DNA of 64,000 nt from Pseudomonas saponiphila (GTDB taxonomy: Bacteria > Pseudomonadota > Gammaproteobacteria > Pseudomonadales > Pseudomonadaceae): assembly GCF_900105185.1 (NCBI RefSeq), contig NZ_FNTJ01000003.1:186001-250000 (forward strand), in the 5' to 3' direction. A program made the position numbers and the translations under genes. This document shows, piece after piece, positions 18,434 through 28,578 of the stretch (positions are counted from its first letter, which is position 1; each line of letters opens with the position of its first letter). The notes beneath the pieces were generated by a model. The model was given only the letters and a program-made list of their open reading frames with translations, searched no databases and was not told the DNA's origin.

Positions 18434-19194
18434 TGGAGTGTCATAAGCCCCGCATGGCGAAAGTCTTCAAGTCGTTCAGCCTCCCAGTTGTCGCGATAAT
18501 TCCGCCCCTCCCTGAAAAGCCCTGCTTTCGTCATTGCCGATGACTGCTCAACAAACTTGCTTGGGTGCGTGGTGAGGATCACCTTCGATGGCATCAGCAA
18601 CTCCATCTCTCGGCGGTTGAACCTCAATACAGGCAAGTCTCGGCGAATGAATGTCCACAGTGGATGGACAGGGCCTTGGATCTCATTCAGAGCAACGGGG
18701 AACAACGGCTTCTTGCCCCATATCCCTCGACAGTGGTCTGAACTGGTCTGAATCATCGCGTCAGCTATGAGATGTACGCGCTCAGTGCGAGCACATGCTG
18801 CCGTTAGACCTGTTACAGCGCGAGCCAAAGTGGCCTCGCGAAACCCAGGCCCGAGCCACTTGGACAGTTCCAAGGCGATCTCTGGAGTCCAGCAAGTAGC
18901 CTCGGAATTTGAAATGGCACCGTAATCAGCAGAAGGCCAGTCCTCTTTGCATAACCCGCTCGGGGTCAGAATGGCGGTCCCACCTTCGCTGGATACCCGT
19001 AGGGCAATCAGGAGTCCAATTACCGGGTCATCACCAATGATCAGCACGTCCGGCTTCAACACCGCATATAGGGAGTCATGCAGGGTTCCGAGAACCCTCA
19101 TCAGCAGATCCCAGGCAGATATGCCTGACGGGGCGCTCGCTATGGCTGCACTGAATTCAAACCGCTTCAGTGGGATTACCGTCGACGAACTCAA
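18430..19194 (-). CDS. Rossmann-like protein in the radical-SAM operon
   Basis: About 254 residues. The segment PDVLIIGDDPVIGLLIALRVSSEGGTAILTP looks like a dinucleotide-binding beta-alpha-beta unit (G-x-x-x-x-G-L), suggesting an NAD(P)- or FAD-linked enzyme or a member of a related Rossmann group. No second motif was recognised. The frame is open upstream to 19281, but TTG at 19194 was chosen because it gives a 4-base overlap (TTGA) with the oxygenase stop and has GGAG upstream. Other starts cannot be excluded. Function unknown. Confidence 0.6.
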   Translation of the reverse strand: MSSSTVIPLKRFEFSAAIASAPSGISAWDLLMRVLGTLHDSLYAVLKPDVLIIGDDPVIGLLIALRVSSEGGTAILTPSGLCKEDWPSADYGAISNSEATCWTPEIALELSKWLGPGFREATLARAVTGLTAACARTERVHLIADAMIQTSSDHCRGIWGKKPLFPVALNEIQGPVHPLWTFIRRDLPVLRFNRREMELLMPSKVILTTHPSKFVEQSSAMTKAGLFREGRNYRDNWEAERLEDFRHAGLMTLQ

Positions 19195-19829
19195 CGCCAA
19201 GTGTCTCCGTATCGCGAACGAATGTTTGATCGCAGTACGTTCTCCCGGTAGCCAAATTGGCCGATGAGGGAGTAGCGACACTTGTCAGCAACGATCTTCG
19301 ACACTGAATGAACCCATCGCGGATTCGTGTTGAGGCACCAAACCAGGGTGCCATGGTTTGGCTGAACCCGGCCCTTTACCTCGACCGCGCCTGGATCAAG
19401 AAGAAACCCCTTCTCGTCCACGTCGCCATGCCCTATCCAAAGCTCACCGCCGTCGTCAGGAGCCCATGTGTCTTCGCTGAGATACAGCATGCAAACGACG
19501 TGCATCGGATCGTAAGAGTCGTGGTGCCAGCTCATCGAGTCGCCAATTTTGCCGCGCTGAAGCATCACATTGATTCGTGAGAAAGCGCCCATATGGCACC
19601 GCAAGTGCTCCATGTCTGGGCCAGACCCAAGGGCCTCCATGAAGGCCATGTATTCAACAGGCACGTTGTTGTTGTGGGAGGGGTTGTCTGACTCCCACGC
19701 GGCAATGGCAGGGTTGCCGGGTCTATCCGGCAGGAATGTATCCGCCTTCACCAGGGCCAAAAGCCGATCAGCTTCTTCTCTGGGGATGCTCGTGACGTAG
19801 AAACCGTCCCGGTAGATTTCATTAAGCAT
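19191..19829 (-). CDS. 2-oxoglutarate/Fe(II)-dependent oxygenase
   Basis: A 212-residue protein of the prolyl-4-hydroxylase-like 2OG-Fe(II) superfamily. The iron ligands are visible as SWHHDSYDP (H-x-D type) and PRWVHSVSKI. The 2OG-binding Arg follows in CRYSLIGQFGY. HVVCMLYLSEDTWAPDDGGELWIG is the usual core strand. ATG at 19829 was chosen because it overlaps the upstream stop as ATGCTTAA; the frame also extends to 19868. It would hydroxylate or otherwise oxidise a substrate, plausibly a protein or peptide also handled by the radical-SAM enzymes. The target is inferred only from the operon. Confidence 0.8.
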   Translation of the reverse strand: MLNEIYRDGFYVTSIPREEADRLLALVKADTFLPDRPGNPAIAAWESDNPSHNNNVPVEYMAFMEALGSGPDMEHLRCHMGAFSRINVMLQRGKIGDSMSWHHDSYDPMHVVCMLYLSEDTWAPDDGGELWIGHGDVDEKGFLLDPGAVEVKGRVQPNHGTLVWCLNTNPRWVHSVSKIVADKCRYSLIGQFGYRENVLRSNIRSRYGDTWR

Positions 19830-21021
19830 CCGCGCATTCCTCCAGCGACACTTGATTGAGCTTTGCAAGCCCGTCGTTCAGGGCATTACGGTTCCGCACG
19901 TCGAGGCGATGCAGCCACTCTCTAACTGCGCCAGCACCGAACGTCTTGATGCCATCGTCAATGCTCGCAAAAAGGGCCTTCCAGCTAAGGCAGTGATAAC
20001 TCTTGCCGGACAGCCCCCTTCCCTGCTGCACAGCCTCAAACATGCACCCTCCCTGGCAGGTGGCAAGGTAGGGGCATTGCCGGCAATCCTCGTGCAGATT
20101 TGAGCTACGACTACCGAGAGCCTCAACAGTGTCGAGATCGCATTCGCCGGTGACCGCGTTCCCGATTCGGAAAAGGCCCGCATCCGCCATCTCCTGGCAG
20201 AGGTAGAGGTCGCCGTTCGGCTCAAGGGAAAGCGATTTCTTCGTGCAATCGGACTGAAAAGCGCAGGCCGTGCCAATACTGGAAGCGTTCCCAGACAACT
20301 CTTCTAGTCGGTGCTGAGCCATGCTGAAGAACGGCTCAATGATGATCGGGCTGGCCATGAACCATTTTTCAAAGGCAGCCATGAATACGGCCCTGGCATC
20401 TTCCGCGCCGAGCAGTTGCTGACCGGGGGTTCCTCCTTGGAAAACCGGCCGGAGGGTTATTGCGCGGCCCTGTAGTAGAGCCCGCTTTACCTCGTGCTCA
20501 GCATTTTCGAGGCCATCCTTATCGAGGACGAAAACCGCGCCGGGGGTGCTTCGGTTATTTCGAAGGAAGCTATCCGATTCCTGCCAGATCAGGCGGTACT
20601 TCTCCGCCGAGCCTTGGACAGTTCTGCTCTGCCCACGGGAGTCCACCGAGGTGCCGACTCGCCCATTGAACAGCCGGTATAGGCCGTCGACCTTCGCAAC
20701 TGAGCCAATGAGGTTGCTCTGGCATCCATCCATGAACCCCATGCCATGCTGGGCGGCAGTATCACGCAAGTAGGAGACACACCTGGTGAGGTCGGCAATC
20801 GGATAGGTGAGAATCTCTCCACCCAGATACTGGGCAGTCATGTGAGTGGGCGAGACCCCCAAACGCTTCATGGCGGTACCAAAGATGAACTGGACTGCCT
20901 TCTCAAAGCTCTCCGGAGACATGCGCCCGGTGTCTACCTGCTCAAAGCTACTGCAATACGAGCAGTCGGCGTTGCAGTGCTTCGTCATCCGGATATGCAG
21001 GGTGAAAGGTCTCGGGCTCAT
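19822..21021 (-). CDS. Radical SAM/SPASM protein, anSME-like
   Basis: A 399-residue enzyme with HCNADCSYCSSFEQ (Cys16, Cys20, Cys23) near the N-terminus and the YLGGEILTYP motif. The C-terminal SPASM region is well formed: CQEMADAG, then CRQCPYLATCQGGCMFEA and SYHCLSWKALF. The order CxxCxxxxxCxxxC resembles anaerobic sulfatase-maturating enzymes and peptide-modifying relatives. ATG at 21021 overlaps the preceding gene by four bases. Confidence 0.88.
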   Translation of the reverse strand: MSPRPFTLHIRMTKHCNADCSYCSSFEQVDTGRMSPESFEKAVQFIFGTAMKRLGVSPTHMTAQYLGGEILTYPIADLTRCVSYLRDTAAQHGMGFMDGCQSNLIGSVAKVDGLYRLFNGRVGTSVDSRGQSRTVQGSAEKYRLIWQESDSFLRNNRSTPGAVFVLDKDGLENAEHEVKRALLQGRAITLRPVFQGGTPGQQLLGAEDARAVFMAAFEKWFMASPIIIEPFFSMAQHRLEELSGNASSIGTACAFQSDCTKKSLSLEPNGDLYLCQEMADAGLFRIGNAVTGECDLDTVEALGSRSSNLHEDCRQCPYLATCQGGCMFEAVQQGRGLSGKSYHCLSWKALFASIDDGIKTFGAGAVREWLHRLDVRNRNALNDGLAKLNQVSLEECADA

Positions 21022-22637
21022 TGTGCACCCCCTTGTACTGCGGATCTGATCGCCAGCTCGATGGCTTCTTCGTGATGCCCGGCCCCAAATGCAGCCCCCG
21101 GATCTTCGCCGGCTGCTGCAAGTTCAATGGCCTTGAGGATCTGCCTGGCAAGCTTCCACTCGGGGTTTGATCGAAGCACGTCAACCACGAGGGAATCGTC
21201 GAAGTTGAGTTGCTGGAAGTTCCGGTAGCAGATATGCCTGAATAGCTCCTGCCCGCCTTCGGCAACGGCAAGCGCGTACCAAGCTGAATCCGCCCGGACC
21301 TGGCAACCAATTGCGTCGTAGAAGAAAAGCCTTTCGACCCAGGACTTACCAAAGAGCTTCCCGGTGGACATGACCACTTCCCGGTAGCCGTCGAATTGAC
21401 TGAAGTAGGTTTCATAGTCATCGACGAAATCCGACTCCCGGATCGGCTCGTTGCGCGCTGATACCTTTTTGATTGCTGAGCCGCGCTGGTACATGCGGCG
21501 CTTCGATTCCAGGTAGACGCTTCGGTCTGCCTCAGGCGTGCCCGCGGTGGCGGCATCCCATACCTTACGCAGCCCCGCGCAATCGCCGTGCGCAATGAGG
21601 CTCGACATGTTGTGATCTAGCCCCTTGTGCCATGCCCAGCCTCCAGAGCAGACGACTGCATAGCGGCACCCCTCACACTCCTTGTAGGGCATGGTGTGCC
21701 GTAGGACTAACTCAGGTGAGTTGTTGAAGATTGCCTTGAGGGCAAACCCCGGATCAGTCACCGAAAGCGGCTCCGTTGGGAAAACCGCCTCATCCGCCGT
21801 GTAGGAGGAATTGAACGTCACCAGCCCGTCAGGCTCGATTTCCAGGTCATAGGTGTCGTTCCCTGGATAGTGGAAGTGGGTCAAGGACCGGAACGATTCT
21901 TCCATTTCCAAAAACGGCGATATCGTGCAGTGCGCCGGGAGCAGATCCTTGAGTTCCAGGATGTACTGCGACACCTCACCGTAGGTGCATGTCTTCAGGA
22001 AGTACGCCTTGCCGCTGCCTGCCGGATAGAGCATGTCGCAGGTGATGTCAGTGATGCCGCGGCTCACGAACTCATCGACGATAAATTGAGGGCCGCGCTC
22101 GATGACGCCCCGGCTCATCGTAATGCAGAGCGTCTTGCGGCTGATCTCTGTCAGGGCTTCGAGGGTCTTGAAGTACCGGGGCAACAGCTTGTCGTTCTTG
22201 AGGAAACGATTGGTGTCAGGCTCCCAGGGAACGAACACATCGAAGCCATACCCATAGGCCCTGCCCATGTCATTGAGCAGATCGACATACCCTTCATCCT
22301 TGAAGATCAGGTTGGTGCACCAAATCAGCGCTGCTTCTGCGTCATAGATGTTTGCCCATGAAGCCATTCTGTCGAGAGCCCATGGGAGGTTTCTGCGCCA
22401 GTATTCGAGCGGCATCATGGTTAGCTCACCGCCTAGCAGCTCGATGTTGATCTTGCTGACCTTAGCGTCTCGCCGGAACAGTTCCTCTATGCGATCAAAC
22501 GAGGCGCGGAAGTGTTCCTCACTCATCATGCTCTTGTCGCGAAGCAGAGCCGGGTCGACATAGCAGTGCGTACAGCTGAGGTTGCACAGCCTTGTTGGAG
22601 CTATGCACACATTCAGCATGTCGAGGGCGTTATGCAT
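21018..22637 (-). CDS. Radical SAM protein with SPASM-like region and C-terminal extension
   Basis: A 539-residue protein. The radical SAM motif is LCNLSCTHCYVDP (Cys18, Cys22, Cys25), followed by ELLGGELTMMP. A cysteine region near residue 310 (CEGCRYAVVCSGGWAWHKGLDHN) is SPASM-like. The last ~190 residues form an extension (KLFGKSWVERLFFYDAIGCQ..., DVLRSNPEWKLARQILKAIELA) shared with the truncated gene at 25890-26690, so the two are paralogues. The start at 22637 was chosen because it overlaps the previous stop as ATGCATAA; the open frame runs to 22742. The extension may be a substrate- or partner-binding domain. Confidence 0.85.
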   Translation of the reverse strand: MHNALDMLNVCIAPTRLCNLSCTHCYVDPALLRDKSMMSEEHFRASFDRIEELFRRDAKVSKINIELLGGELTMMPLEYWRRNLPWALDRMASWANIYDAEAALIWCTNLIFKDEGYVDLLNDMGRAYGYGFDVFVPWEPDTNRFLKNDKLLPRYFKTLEALTEISRKTLCITMSRGVIERGPQFIVDEFVSRGITDITCDMLYPAGSGKAYFLKTCTYGEVSQYILELKDLLPAHCTISPFLEMEESFRSLTHFHYPGNDTYDLEIEPDGLVTFNSSYTADEAVFPTEPLSVTDPGFALKAIFNNSPELVLRHTMPYKECEGCRYAVVCSGGWAWHKGLDHNMSSLIAHGDCAGLRKVWDAATAGTPEADRSVYLESKRRMYQRGSAIKKVSARNEPIRESDFVDDYETYFSQFDGYREVVMSTGKLFGKSWVERLFFYDAIGCQVRADSAWYALAVAEGGQELFRHICYRNFQQLNFDDSLVVDVLRSNPEWKLARQILKAIELAAAGEDPGAAFGAGHHEEAIELAIRSAVQGGAQ

Positions 22638-25600
22638 GCTGCACTTCCCCGGTGGGCTTGATAACCACCTCTCGTTGCTTGAACTGGCCACCACCTTTAA
22701 TGCCAGCGCCAACAACGTAGGGGATGTGAAGCCGGCGGGCATGCTGCATCAGGTGAGATAACGCGGAACCATTGATCGAAACGACGGCAGAACACTGCTC
22801 CAATTGCGGCAGGTACATGATGTCTGTGTCTTCGATCAGCAGCGCGTCACCAGGCATGAAGTTGCTGGACGAACTAAGGGTTGCCCTGAAGCCAGATGCC
22901 GGGACATTCCAAACTGAAGCGGATTCGAGCGTTACTCCTTCGAACAGCTCCTTGATCGTAACGACCCCGTTCGCGCTGCCGATCTCAAGCGCCCCTTTAG
23001 GGGGCACCTGCCCAAGTGAAGTGCCTATGGTTCGGCAGGCTGGCTCGCAAAGACCGCGCACCAGCAACTCAGCAAACAGAGGGGCCATCCAGTTCAGCTC
23101 AGCATCGAACGCTTCCGAGCAGCGCGCCTTGACGCGGGTGATAGGCTCACCGATCTTGCGAGCAAGCCTCACCCCTGTTATCTCGACAGCCAGGGTTGTA
23201 AGGCGGCTGAAGCGTCCGTAAATCGCCTGTGCATTGGCCAGCTCTGCTCGGAGGTGCTCCATCAGCTCCGTGTCTCCAGCAGTAAGGTCGAATGTGGATA
23301 CGCGGCGATACCTTGCGCGGGCAGCGTCAAGCTCATCAAACAATGCCTCAAGTTGATCTGCCGGCAGACTAAAGAACATCGCCGGCGAGAACCAACCAAG
23401 TAGGTGCTTTGAATCATCGGCAAAGGCGTGCATGACTCGGCGCAGCGGTTGCTCAAGCACGAAACGGCATTTCCCGACCGCGATTTGCTCGCCTCCCATT
23501 GCCATCGCCGCCATGGCTGCCGCAGTGAGCGGGTCAGCATGAGATGCCGCCAAGGCGACACGCTTCTTGGCCATTCGCTTGATACGGCCCAGTGACTCGC
23601 GCCCATTGGTGTCGACCACCACTTGCAGCAGCGTCAGATCGCCCGACTCAGTGATGGCAAATTCAATTCCTGTCGCTCCTAGGCTCTCGTTGAGTCTTAG
23701 CAAGGCATTCACAGGAGCAGACCAGTAGCCGTCTGCGGTTCGAGCAGACCAGATCGGCAGAGACAACTTGCGCGCCCGCCCGCGGCCGGCTGTAACACTG
23801 TCCGAGAGCCCGTACTCACCCAAGACCATGTGCGCGTCCGGACCACTCCCGAACATCAGCACACCAAAAATCCCCTCCGAGATCAGGGGCTGAACAAAGC
23901 AGCTTGGATTCGCATCTTCTTGTTCTTCGGCAGCCAGCACACGATCTACCGCCGCCCAGAGGTCCCCTCCAACAGGAAGCCTGATTGACTCATAAAGGCC
24001 AGCTGATCGGTATGAAGAAGACTCCGAGCGGGCTGCTGACCGTACGATCAGCCGTCTTCTTGTGCTGATCAGGGGGAGCTTCCCGGTAGAGATTGATTGC
24101 CGACTGATGACCGTCGTCTTGGGAATCCTGAAACCTAGTTTCCGCGCTTCCAGCAGAAGGGCGATCTTCGGTGGGAGAGCTTGATCTGGCTGACGCACAT
24201 GCCATCTCATCTCCCTGGAAATAAGCGCACCGATTGAAAATGCCACCAGGCAAATGCCAACGGCCCGGCTGGCTGATAGGGCACTGGATAGAATCCAGCT
24301 ATCTGCCAGCAGAGTTGAATGGGCAGCGAGCATTGCAAGCCCGGTTGCCGCCCACCGAAGGAACGTCGCCCTGATGCCAAGGGCAAGCCCTGCCAACATG
24401 CAGGCAAAGAACAGCGCGGGTTCAGGGCTATCGCCCGCGATAGAAATGAGAGCAGCCCCTACCTGCGCTATGACAACCGTCGAGCCCGTCAGTAGGAATC
24501 TGAACGCCGAGGAATCGAGGGTGAGTGGGTGGTAGTCGCCGTCAAGAGCATCAGGGTGCACGGCCACACCAAGCCACACTCCACCGCTTCGCGAAACCAT
24601 CTCGCCGGCCATGACAGCGTGGTACAGGCTTGCTTTGTCATAGGCCACCCCGATGAATCTCGCGCCATCCGGGTTTAGGGCCTGAATTGCCGGGCCAAGC
24701 TCGCCCTTAGCCACCCGATCTGCGCCGATACGCACGACCGTGGCGGAGGACAGCGAATCGTCGTTTGCATGGCCTGCGCCCTGAAAGTCGAGAAAGGTTA
24801 CCCCTCCAACCATCTCGCCAATGAGCAGCGCTTCGTCCAGGGGCATGATTGTGTCTGAGCCTTGATATGGGCTCACGTAAGGCGGTTTTACCAGACGCTC
24901 GCCTGGCTCTGGCCTGATGTACTTAACATCCAGCCCAGCGGCCCGCATCGCTCTTACGAGCAGCCAGGTATGGCCGGTAAACGTATTTTCTGCCCCGGAG
25001 ATGAGGACTGATCGCCCCTCAAGCTGCTTGGTCAGATAGTCGAAGCCAGCCAGGTAGGCTCCTATCGGGAGTCCGTAGTCGCCATGAATCCAGCCGTCGA
25101 CCTGAAACTCATCTGGAACCACAACCGACAGCACTGCGGTGTCCGGGTTGCCGCGAAGGTGTTGCTGCCACTCTCCAAACTCCAATGAACCTTGGGTATC
25201 GGACAGCTGCCAACTAGCCCAAAGCGCCTCATTCAAGCCATTCGTGCCGCCGGCGAGAAATCTCACATCAACATCAAAGTGCTGCGCGATATCGCGCGCA
25301 ATTGAACCGGCAAGAGCACCAGAGTCATCGATCAGGACAACCTGCTTGGTCGAGCCTTCAATAGCCTGCGTGAGTGCTGTTGGGTCTTCGCTAACGTCCT
25401 CGATAGAGAACCGATTAGGCATATCCCTGAACTGGCTCACTCTGCTCTTGTCGAGCCAGAAAACCTCTAGCCGACGATCGATCACGCCTTGGATGAAAGA
25501 GTCAGCATCCATCGCTTGGGAAAGCTGGGATTGCTCTTCCTTCCCCAGATACTCGAATCGAACCGTAATTGCCGCCGAAGAGGGCTCTGCCTCTACAGCT

Positions 25601-25893
25601 AGGGCTTCAACAGCCTTCTCCTTCCAGCTCGGCGTTACGACCGCCAGGGTGGCAAATACCGCCAGCCCGCAAGCAACAGGTGTGACCAGTCGCGGATGAA
25701 ACGCCGCCCCGTTCTTCGCCGGCCGGCTCCAGAGCAGCGCCAGCACCAGTGCAAGCAGCAATGCGAGCGGGAGGAATACAGCTCCAAGCAAGCCAGTGCC
25801 TACCCCCGCGATCAGAATTGGAAACGCATGGGCCGGCAGGCATACAGAAAGCGCCAGGCCTGCCGCAAGTGCATGTGACCCTCGGGGCTTCAC
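22630..25893 (-). CDS. Membrane protein with rhodanese-like repeats fused to a PPDK/PEP-synthase-like phosphotransferase
   Basis: A 1087-residue protein. Residues ~8-95 hold a signal-like segment and two hydrophobic helices. Residues ~140-440 contain what look like three rhodanese-like units (QVVLIDDSGALAGSIAR...VRFLAGGTNGL; DGWIHGDYGLP...SVLISGAENTFTGHTW; VTFLDFQGAGHA...FIGVAYDKASLYHAV), none with an active-site Cys. Residues ~465-560 are several membrane helices. Residues ~575-765 resemble the ATP-grasp domain of PPDK/PEP synthase (LIVRSAARSESSSYRSAGLYES, CFVQPLISEGIFGVLMF). Residues ~1005-1087 match the swivelling phospho-histidine domain, with His1047 in SALSHLMQHARRLHIPYVVG. The ATP-middle-His order recalls rifampin phosphotransferase. 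The start is GTG at 25893 (GTGA overlap). The substrate is unknown. Confidence 0.75.
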   Translation of the reverse strand: MKPRGSHALAAGLALSVCLPAHAFPILIAGVGTGLLGAVFLPLALLLALVLALLWSRPAKNGAAFHPRLVTPVACGLAVFATLAVVTPSWKEKAVEALAVEAEPSSAAITVRFEYLGKEEQSQLSQAMDADSFIQGVIDRRLEVFWLDKSRVSQFRDMPNRFSIEDVSEDPTALTQAIEGSTKQVVLIDDSGALAGSIARDIAQHFDVDVRFLAGGTNGLNEALWASWQLSDTQGSLEFGEWQQHLRGNPDTAVLSVVVPDEFQVDGWIHGDYGLPIGAYLAGFDYLTKQLEGRSVLISGAENTFTGHTWLLVRAMRAAGLDVKYIRPEPGERLVKPPYVSPYQGSDTIMPLDEALLIGEMVGGVTFLDFQGAGHANDDSLSSATVVRIGADRVAKGELGPAIQALNPDGARFIGVAYDKASLYHAVMAGEMVSRSGGVWLGVAVHPDALDGDYHPLTLDSSAFRFLLTGSTVVIAQVGAALISIAGDSPEPALFFACMLAGLALGIRATFLRWAATGLAMLAAHSTLLADSWILSSALSASRAVGICLVAFSIGALISREMRWHVRQPDQALPPKIALLLEARKLGFRIPKTTVISRQSISTGKLPLISTRRRLIVRSAARSESSSYRSAGLYESIRLPVGGDLWAAVDRVLAAEEQEDANPSCFVQPLISEGIFGVLMFGSGPDAHMVLGEYGLSDSVTAGRGRARKLSLPIWSARTADGYWSAPVNALLRLNESLGATGIEFAITESGDLTLLQVVVDTNGRESLGRIKRMAKKRVALAASHADPLTAAAMAAMAMGGEQIAVGKCRFVLEQPLRRVMHAFADDSKHLLGWFSPAMFFSLPADQLEALFDELDAARARYRRVSTFDLTAGDTELMEHLRAELANAQAIYGRFSRLTTLAVEITGVRLARKIGEPITRVKARCSEAFDAELNWMAPLFAELLVRGLCEPACRTIGTSLGQVPPKGALEIGSANGVVTIKELFEGVTLESASVWNVPASGFRATLSSSSNFMPGDALLIEDTDIMYLPQLEQCSAVVSINGSALSHLMQHARRLHIPYVVGAGIKGGGQFKQREVVIKPTGEVQHA

Positions 25894-26690
25894 GCTTTCG
25901 CCTCAAGGGATCTCGATATCCGCTGAAAGGCCATTGCACTAGGGGTAATGCGATCAAGGAATACCGCTGAGTTAAGCGTCAGAGTGAGCTGTGGTGTCGC
26001 CAGAACCAGTCGCTCAATGTCATCCGGCAGGTCAGCAGCCAATGCCCAGAAAATCAGGTCTTCATACTTGAAGGAGACTTCAAGTCCTGACTCAAGGATG
26101 GAAAATCCCTGACCGCGTGAAACCGACCTATCGGTACGGACAGCCGTCAGCGCATCGATGATCTTGAGGGTGAGCTGGTGACCTGGATTGCGCCGGACGA
26201 ATGACCAGATGTCCTTGTCACTGATCCGCAGCGAGTGGTAATTGCCGGCCAGCGAGTGAGCAATGATCGAGGCCTCGCAGTCGTGACGGTCCAGGCCTTC
26301 CGCGAATACCGGCTGCAAGTCCAGCCGGTCGTAGAACCACAAGCGCTGACGCACCGAGCACCCGAATAGGTTCCCCTCTGCTACGCGGACATGCGTTGCC
26401 GTCTTGACCGCATCGAAGAAGCCTTCATAGTTGGTCGCGTACAGCTCTTCATCCAGCAGGACAACCTCTCCGGCGGCCTTGGCTTTCGCGCGAGTCAGCC
26501 GCTTGAGTCGGCGGTTATTCGCATATCGGGTAACCCCATCCTCGTCGAAGGATACCTTGGCTTGCTCTGCCCATAGCTCTTTGAACCCTGGGCAGCTGGG
26601 AGCGCCACTCCCCTCTCCCATGTAGCGTGCAATGACCTCAGGATGGAGCCCCTTGTGTGGGTACCAGCCAGAATTGCAGGCCTGTAGGTA
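25890..26690 (-). pseudogene. C-terminal part of a radical-SAM paralogue, cut by IS21 copy 2
   Basis: The frame is open up to the IS boundary at 26690. The first residues, CNSGWYPHKGLHPEVIARY, align with the CSGGWAWHKGLDHN region of the 539-residue radical-SAM protein. Later segments (GNLFGCSVRQRLWFYDRLDLQ, FVRRNPGHQLTLKIIDAL) align with its C-terminal extension. The radical-SAM core with the CX3CX2C motif is missing. A possible product could start at ATG 26621 (243 residues). The N-terminal end may be the fragment at 29309-29415 on the other side of the IS. It overlaps the membrane fusion gene by GTGA, so it once opened this part of the operon. Confidence 0.75.
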
Positions 26691-26892
26691 TGCGGATTTC
26701 GGAGCACCGTGACCGGCCGTTTCGGTTGATCGTGACCGCTCATTTCGGTAGCAACGTGACCGATTCTCCGCCTGTTCCGAAACAGGTGGTCACGGCTTAC
26801 CGAAATCGCCGGTCACGACTTAGCGAAAGCCTTCCCCTTCGTTGCGCATGACCTGATGCGCCGCCATCCTCGACCGATTTCGGGAGAGGAAG

Positions 26893-28578
26893 ATGGCGGC
26901 GCCGCGAGTAGCCATGCGAAACATCAAAGAATGTCTGCGCCTCAAGTTTGAGGCCGGCTTGTCCCACGAGAAGATTGCCCGTGCCTTGCAGCTGTCCAAG
27001 GGCGTGGTTAGCAAGTACATCGCGGCGGCGCGGGTGGCCGGGCTGGACTGGCCGGCGCTGGTGGCCATGGACGAGGCCGCGCTGGCGGCCGCCTTGTTTG
27101 CACCGACGTCGACGAACAAGCCGCGCGGTGAGCGAGTGCTGCCCGATGTGCTGAGCATCCACCGCGAGTTGCGACGCAAGGGCGTGACCTTGCAGCTGCT
27201 GTGGGAGGAATATCTCGCCGCGCATGCGGGCCAGCCGACCTACCGCTACACCCAGTTCGTCGAGCACTACCGGCGCTACGCCCAGACGCTCAAACGTTCG
27301 ATGCGTCAGCTGCACCGTGCGGGCGAGAAGCTATTCATCGACTATGCCGGGCCGACGCTGCCGGTGGTCGACCCGGCCACCGGCGAAGTGCGCCGGGCGC
27401 ACATCTTCGTCGCCGCCCTGGGCGCCTCGAATTACACCTATGCCTGCGCGACGCCAGGCGAAACCCAGGTGGACTGGCTGACCTCGCTGGGCCAGGCTCT
27501 GACCTACTTTGGCGGCGTGCCGGAAATGGTTGTGCCGGACAATCCGCGCGCCCTGGTCGCCCAGCCGGATCGCTACGAGCCGGGCCTGAACCGGGCCACG
27601 CTGGAGTGCGCGCGTCATTACCAGACGGTGATCCTGCCGGCACGGCCACGCAAGCCTCAGGACAAGGCCAAGGCCGAGGTGGCGGTGCAGGTGGTCGAGC
27701 GCTGGATCATGGCGCGGCTGCGCCATCGGCAGTTCTTCAGCCTGCATGCGCTTAACCAGGCCATCGCCGAGCTGCTGGAGGATCTGAATCGGCGCCCGTT
27801 CAAGCGGCTCGATGGCTGCCGGCGCGACTGGTTCGAGCGCCTGGATCGCCCGGCCTTGCGAGCGCTGCCGGTGCATCCCTACGAGGTCGCCACCTTCAAG
27901 CGCTGCAAGGTCAGCATCGACTACCACATCGAGGTCAATGGCAGCTTCTACAGCGTGCCCTCCGCCCTGGCCCGGCAGAACGTGGACGTGCGACTGACGG
28001 CACACACCCTGGAAGTGCTGCATGGCAACCGGCGGGTGGCCAGCCACCTGCTGCTGGGGCGACGCGGCGCTTACAGTACCCAGCGCGAGCACATGCCCGC
28101 GGCGCACCAGGCGCATCGCGAATGGACGCCACAACGCCTGCTCGACTGGGGCGCGCGGATCGGCCCCTACACGCGCCAACTGATCGATCACCAACTGACC
28201 CACAAGCCGCACCCGGAGATGGGCTACCGCGCCTGCCTCGGCCTGCTCTCGCTGGCCCGGCGCTATGGCAATGCACGCCTGGAAGCCGCTGCCGAACGTG
28301 CCGTACACCTGCGCGCCTTCACCGGGCGCAGCGTGCGCAACCTGCTCCAGCAAGGCCTGGATCAACAGCCGCTGCCCCAGCGTGCCGCCGAAACGACCTT
28401 ACCCGGCGACCACGAGAACGTCCGTGGCGCCGACTACTACCAACCCCCGCAACAGGAGCTGTTCGATGATGCCGCAACACACCCTGAATCAACTGCACCA
28501 GCTACGCCTGGACGGCATGGCCCGCGCCCTGGAAGAGCAATGGACGCTGCCGGCCAGCCACAGCCTGAGCTTCGATGA
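26893..28578 (+). CDS. istA: IS21 transposase IstA (copy 2)
   Basis: 561 residues, the same protein as at 3395-5080: N-terminal HTH, DDE integrase core, C-terminal Mu-type domain. Intact. Confidence 0.93.
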   Translation: MAAPRVAMRNIKECLRLKFEAGLSHEKIARALQLSKGVVSKYIAAARVAGLDWPALVAMDEAALAAALFAPTSTNKPRGERVLPDVLSIHRELRRKGVTLQLLWEEYLAAHAGQPTYRYTQFVEHYRRYAQTLKRSMRQLHRAGEKLFIDYAGPTLPVVDPATGEVRRAHIFVAALGASNYTYACATPGETQVDWLTSLGQALTYFGGVPEMVVPDNPRALVAQPDRYEPGLNRATLECARHYQTVILPARPRKPQDKAKAEVAVQVVERWIMARLRHRQFFSLHALNQAIAELLEDLNRRPFKRLDGCRRDWFERLDRPALRALPVHPYEVATFKRCKVSIDYHIEVNGSFYSVPSALARQNVDVRLTAHTLEVLHGNRRVASHLLLGRRGAYSTQREHMPAAHQAHREWTPQRLLDWGARIGPYTRQLIDHQLTHKPHPEMGYRACLGLLSLARRYGNARLEAAAERAVHLRAFTGRSVRNLLQQGLDQQPLPQRAAETTLPGDHENVRGADYYQPPQQELFDDAATHPESTAPATPGRHGPRPGRAMDAAGQPQPELR

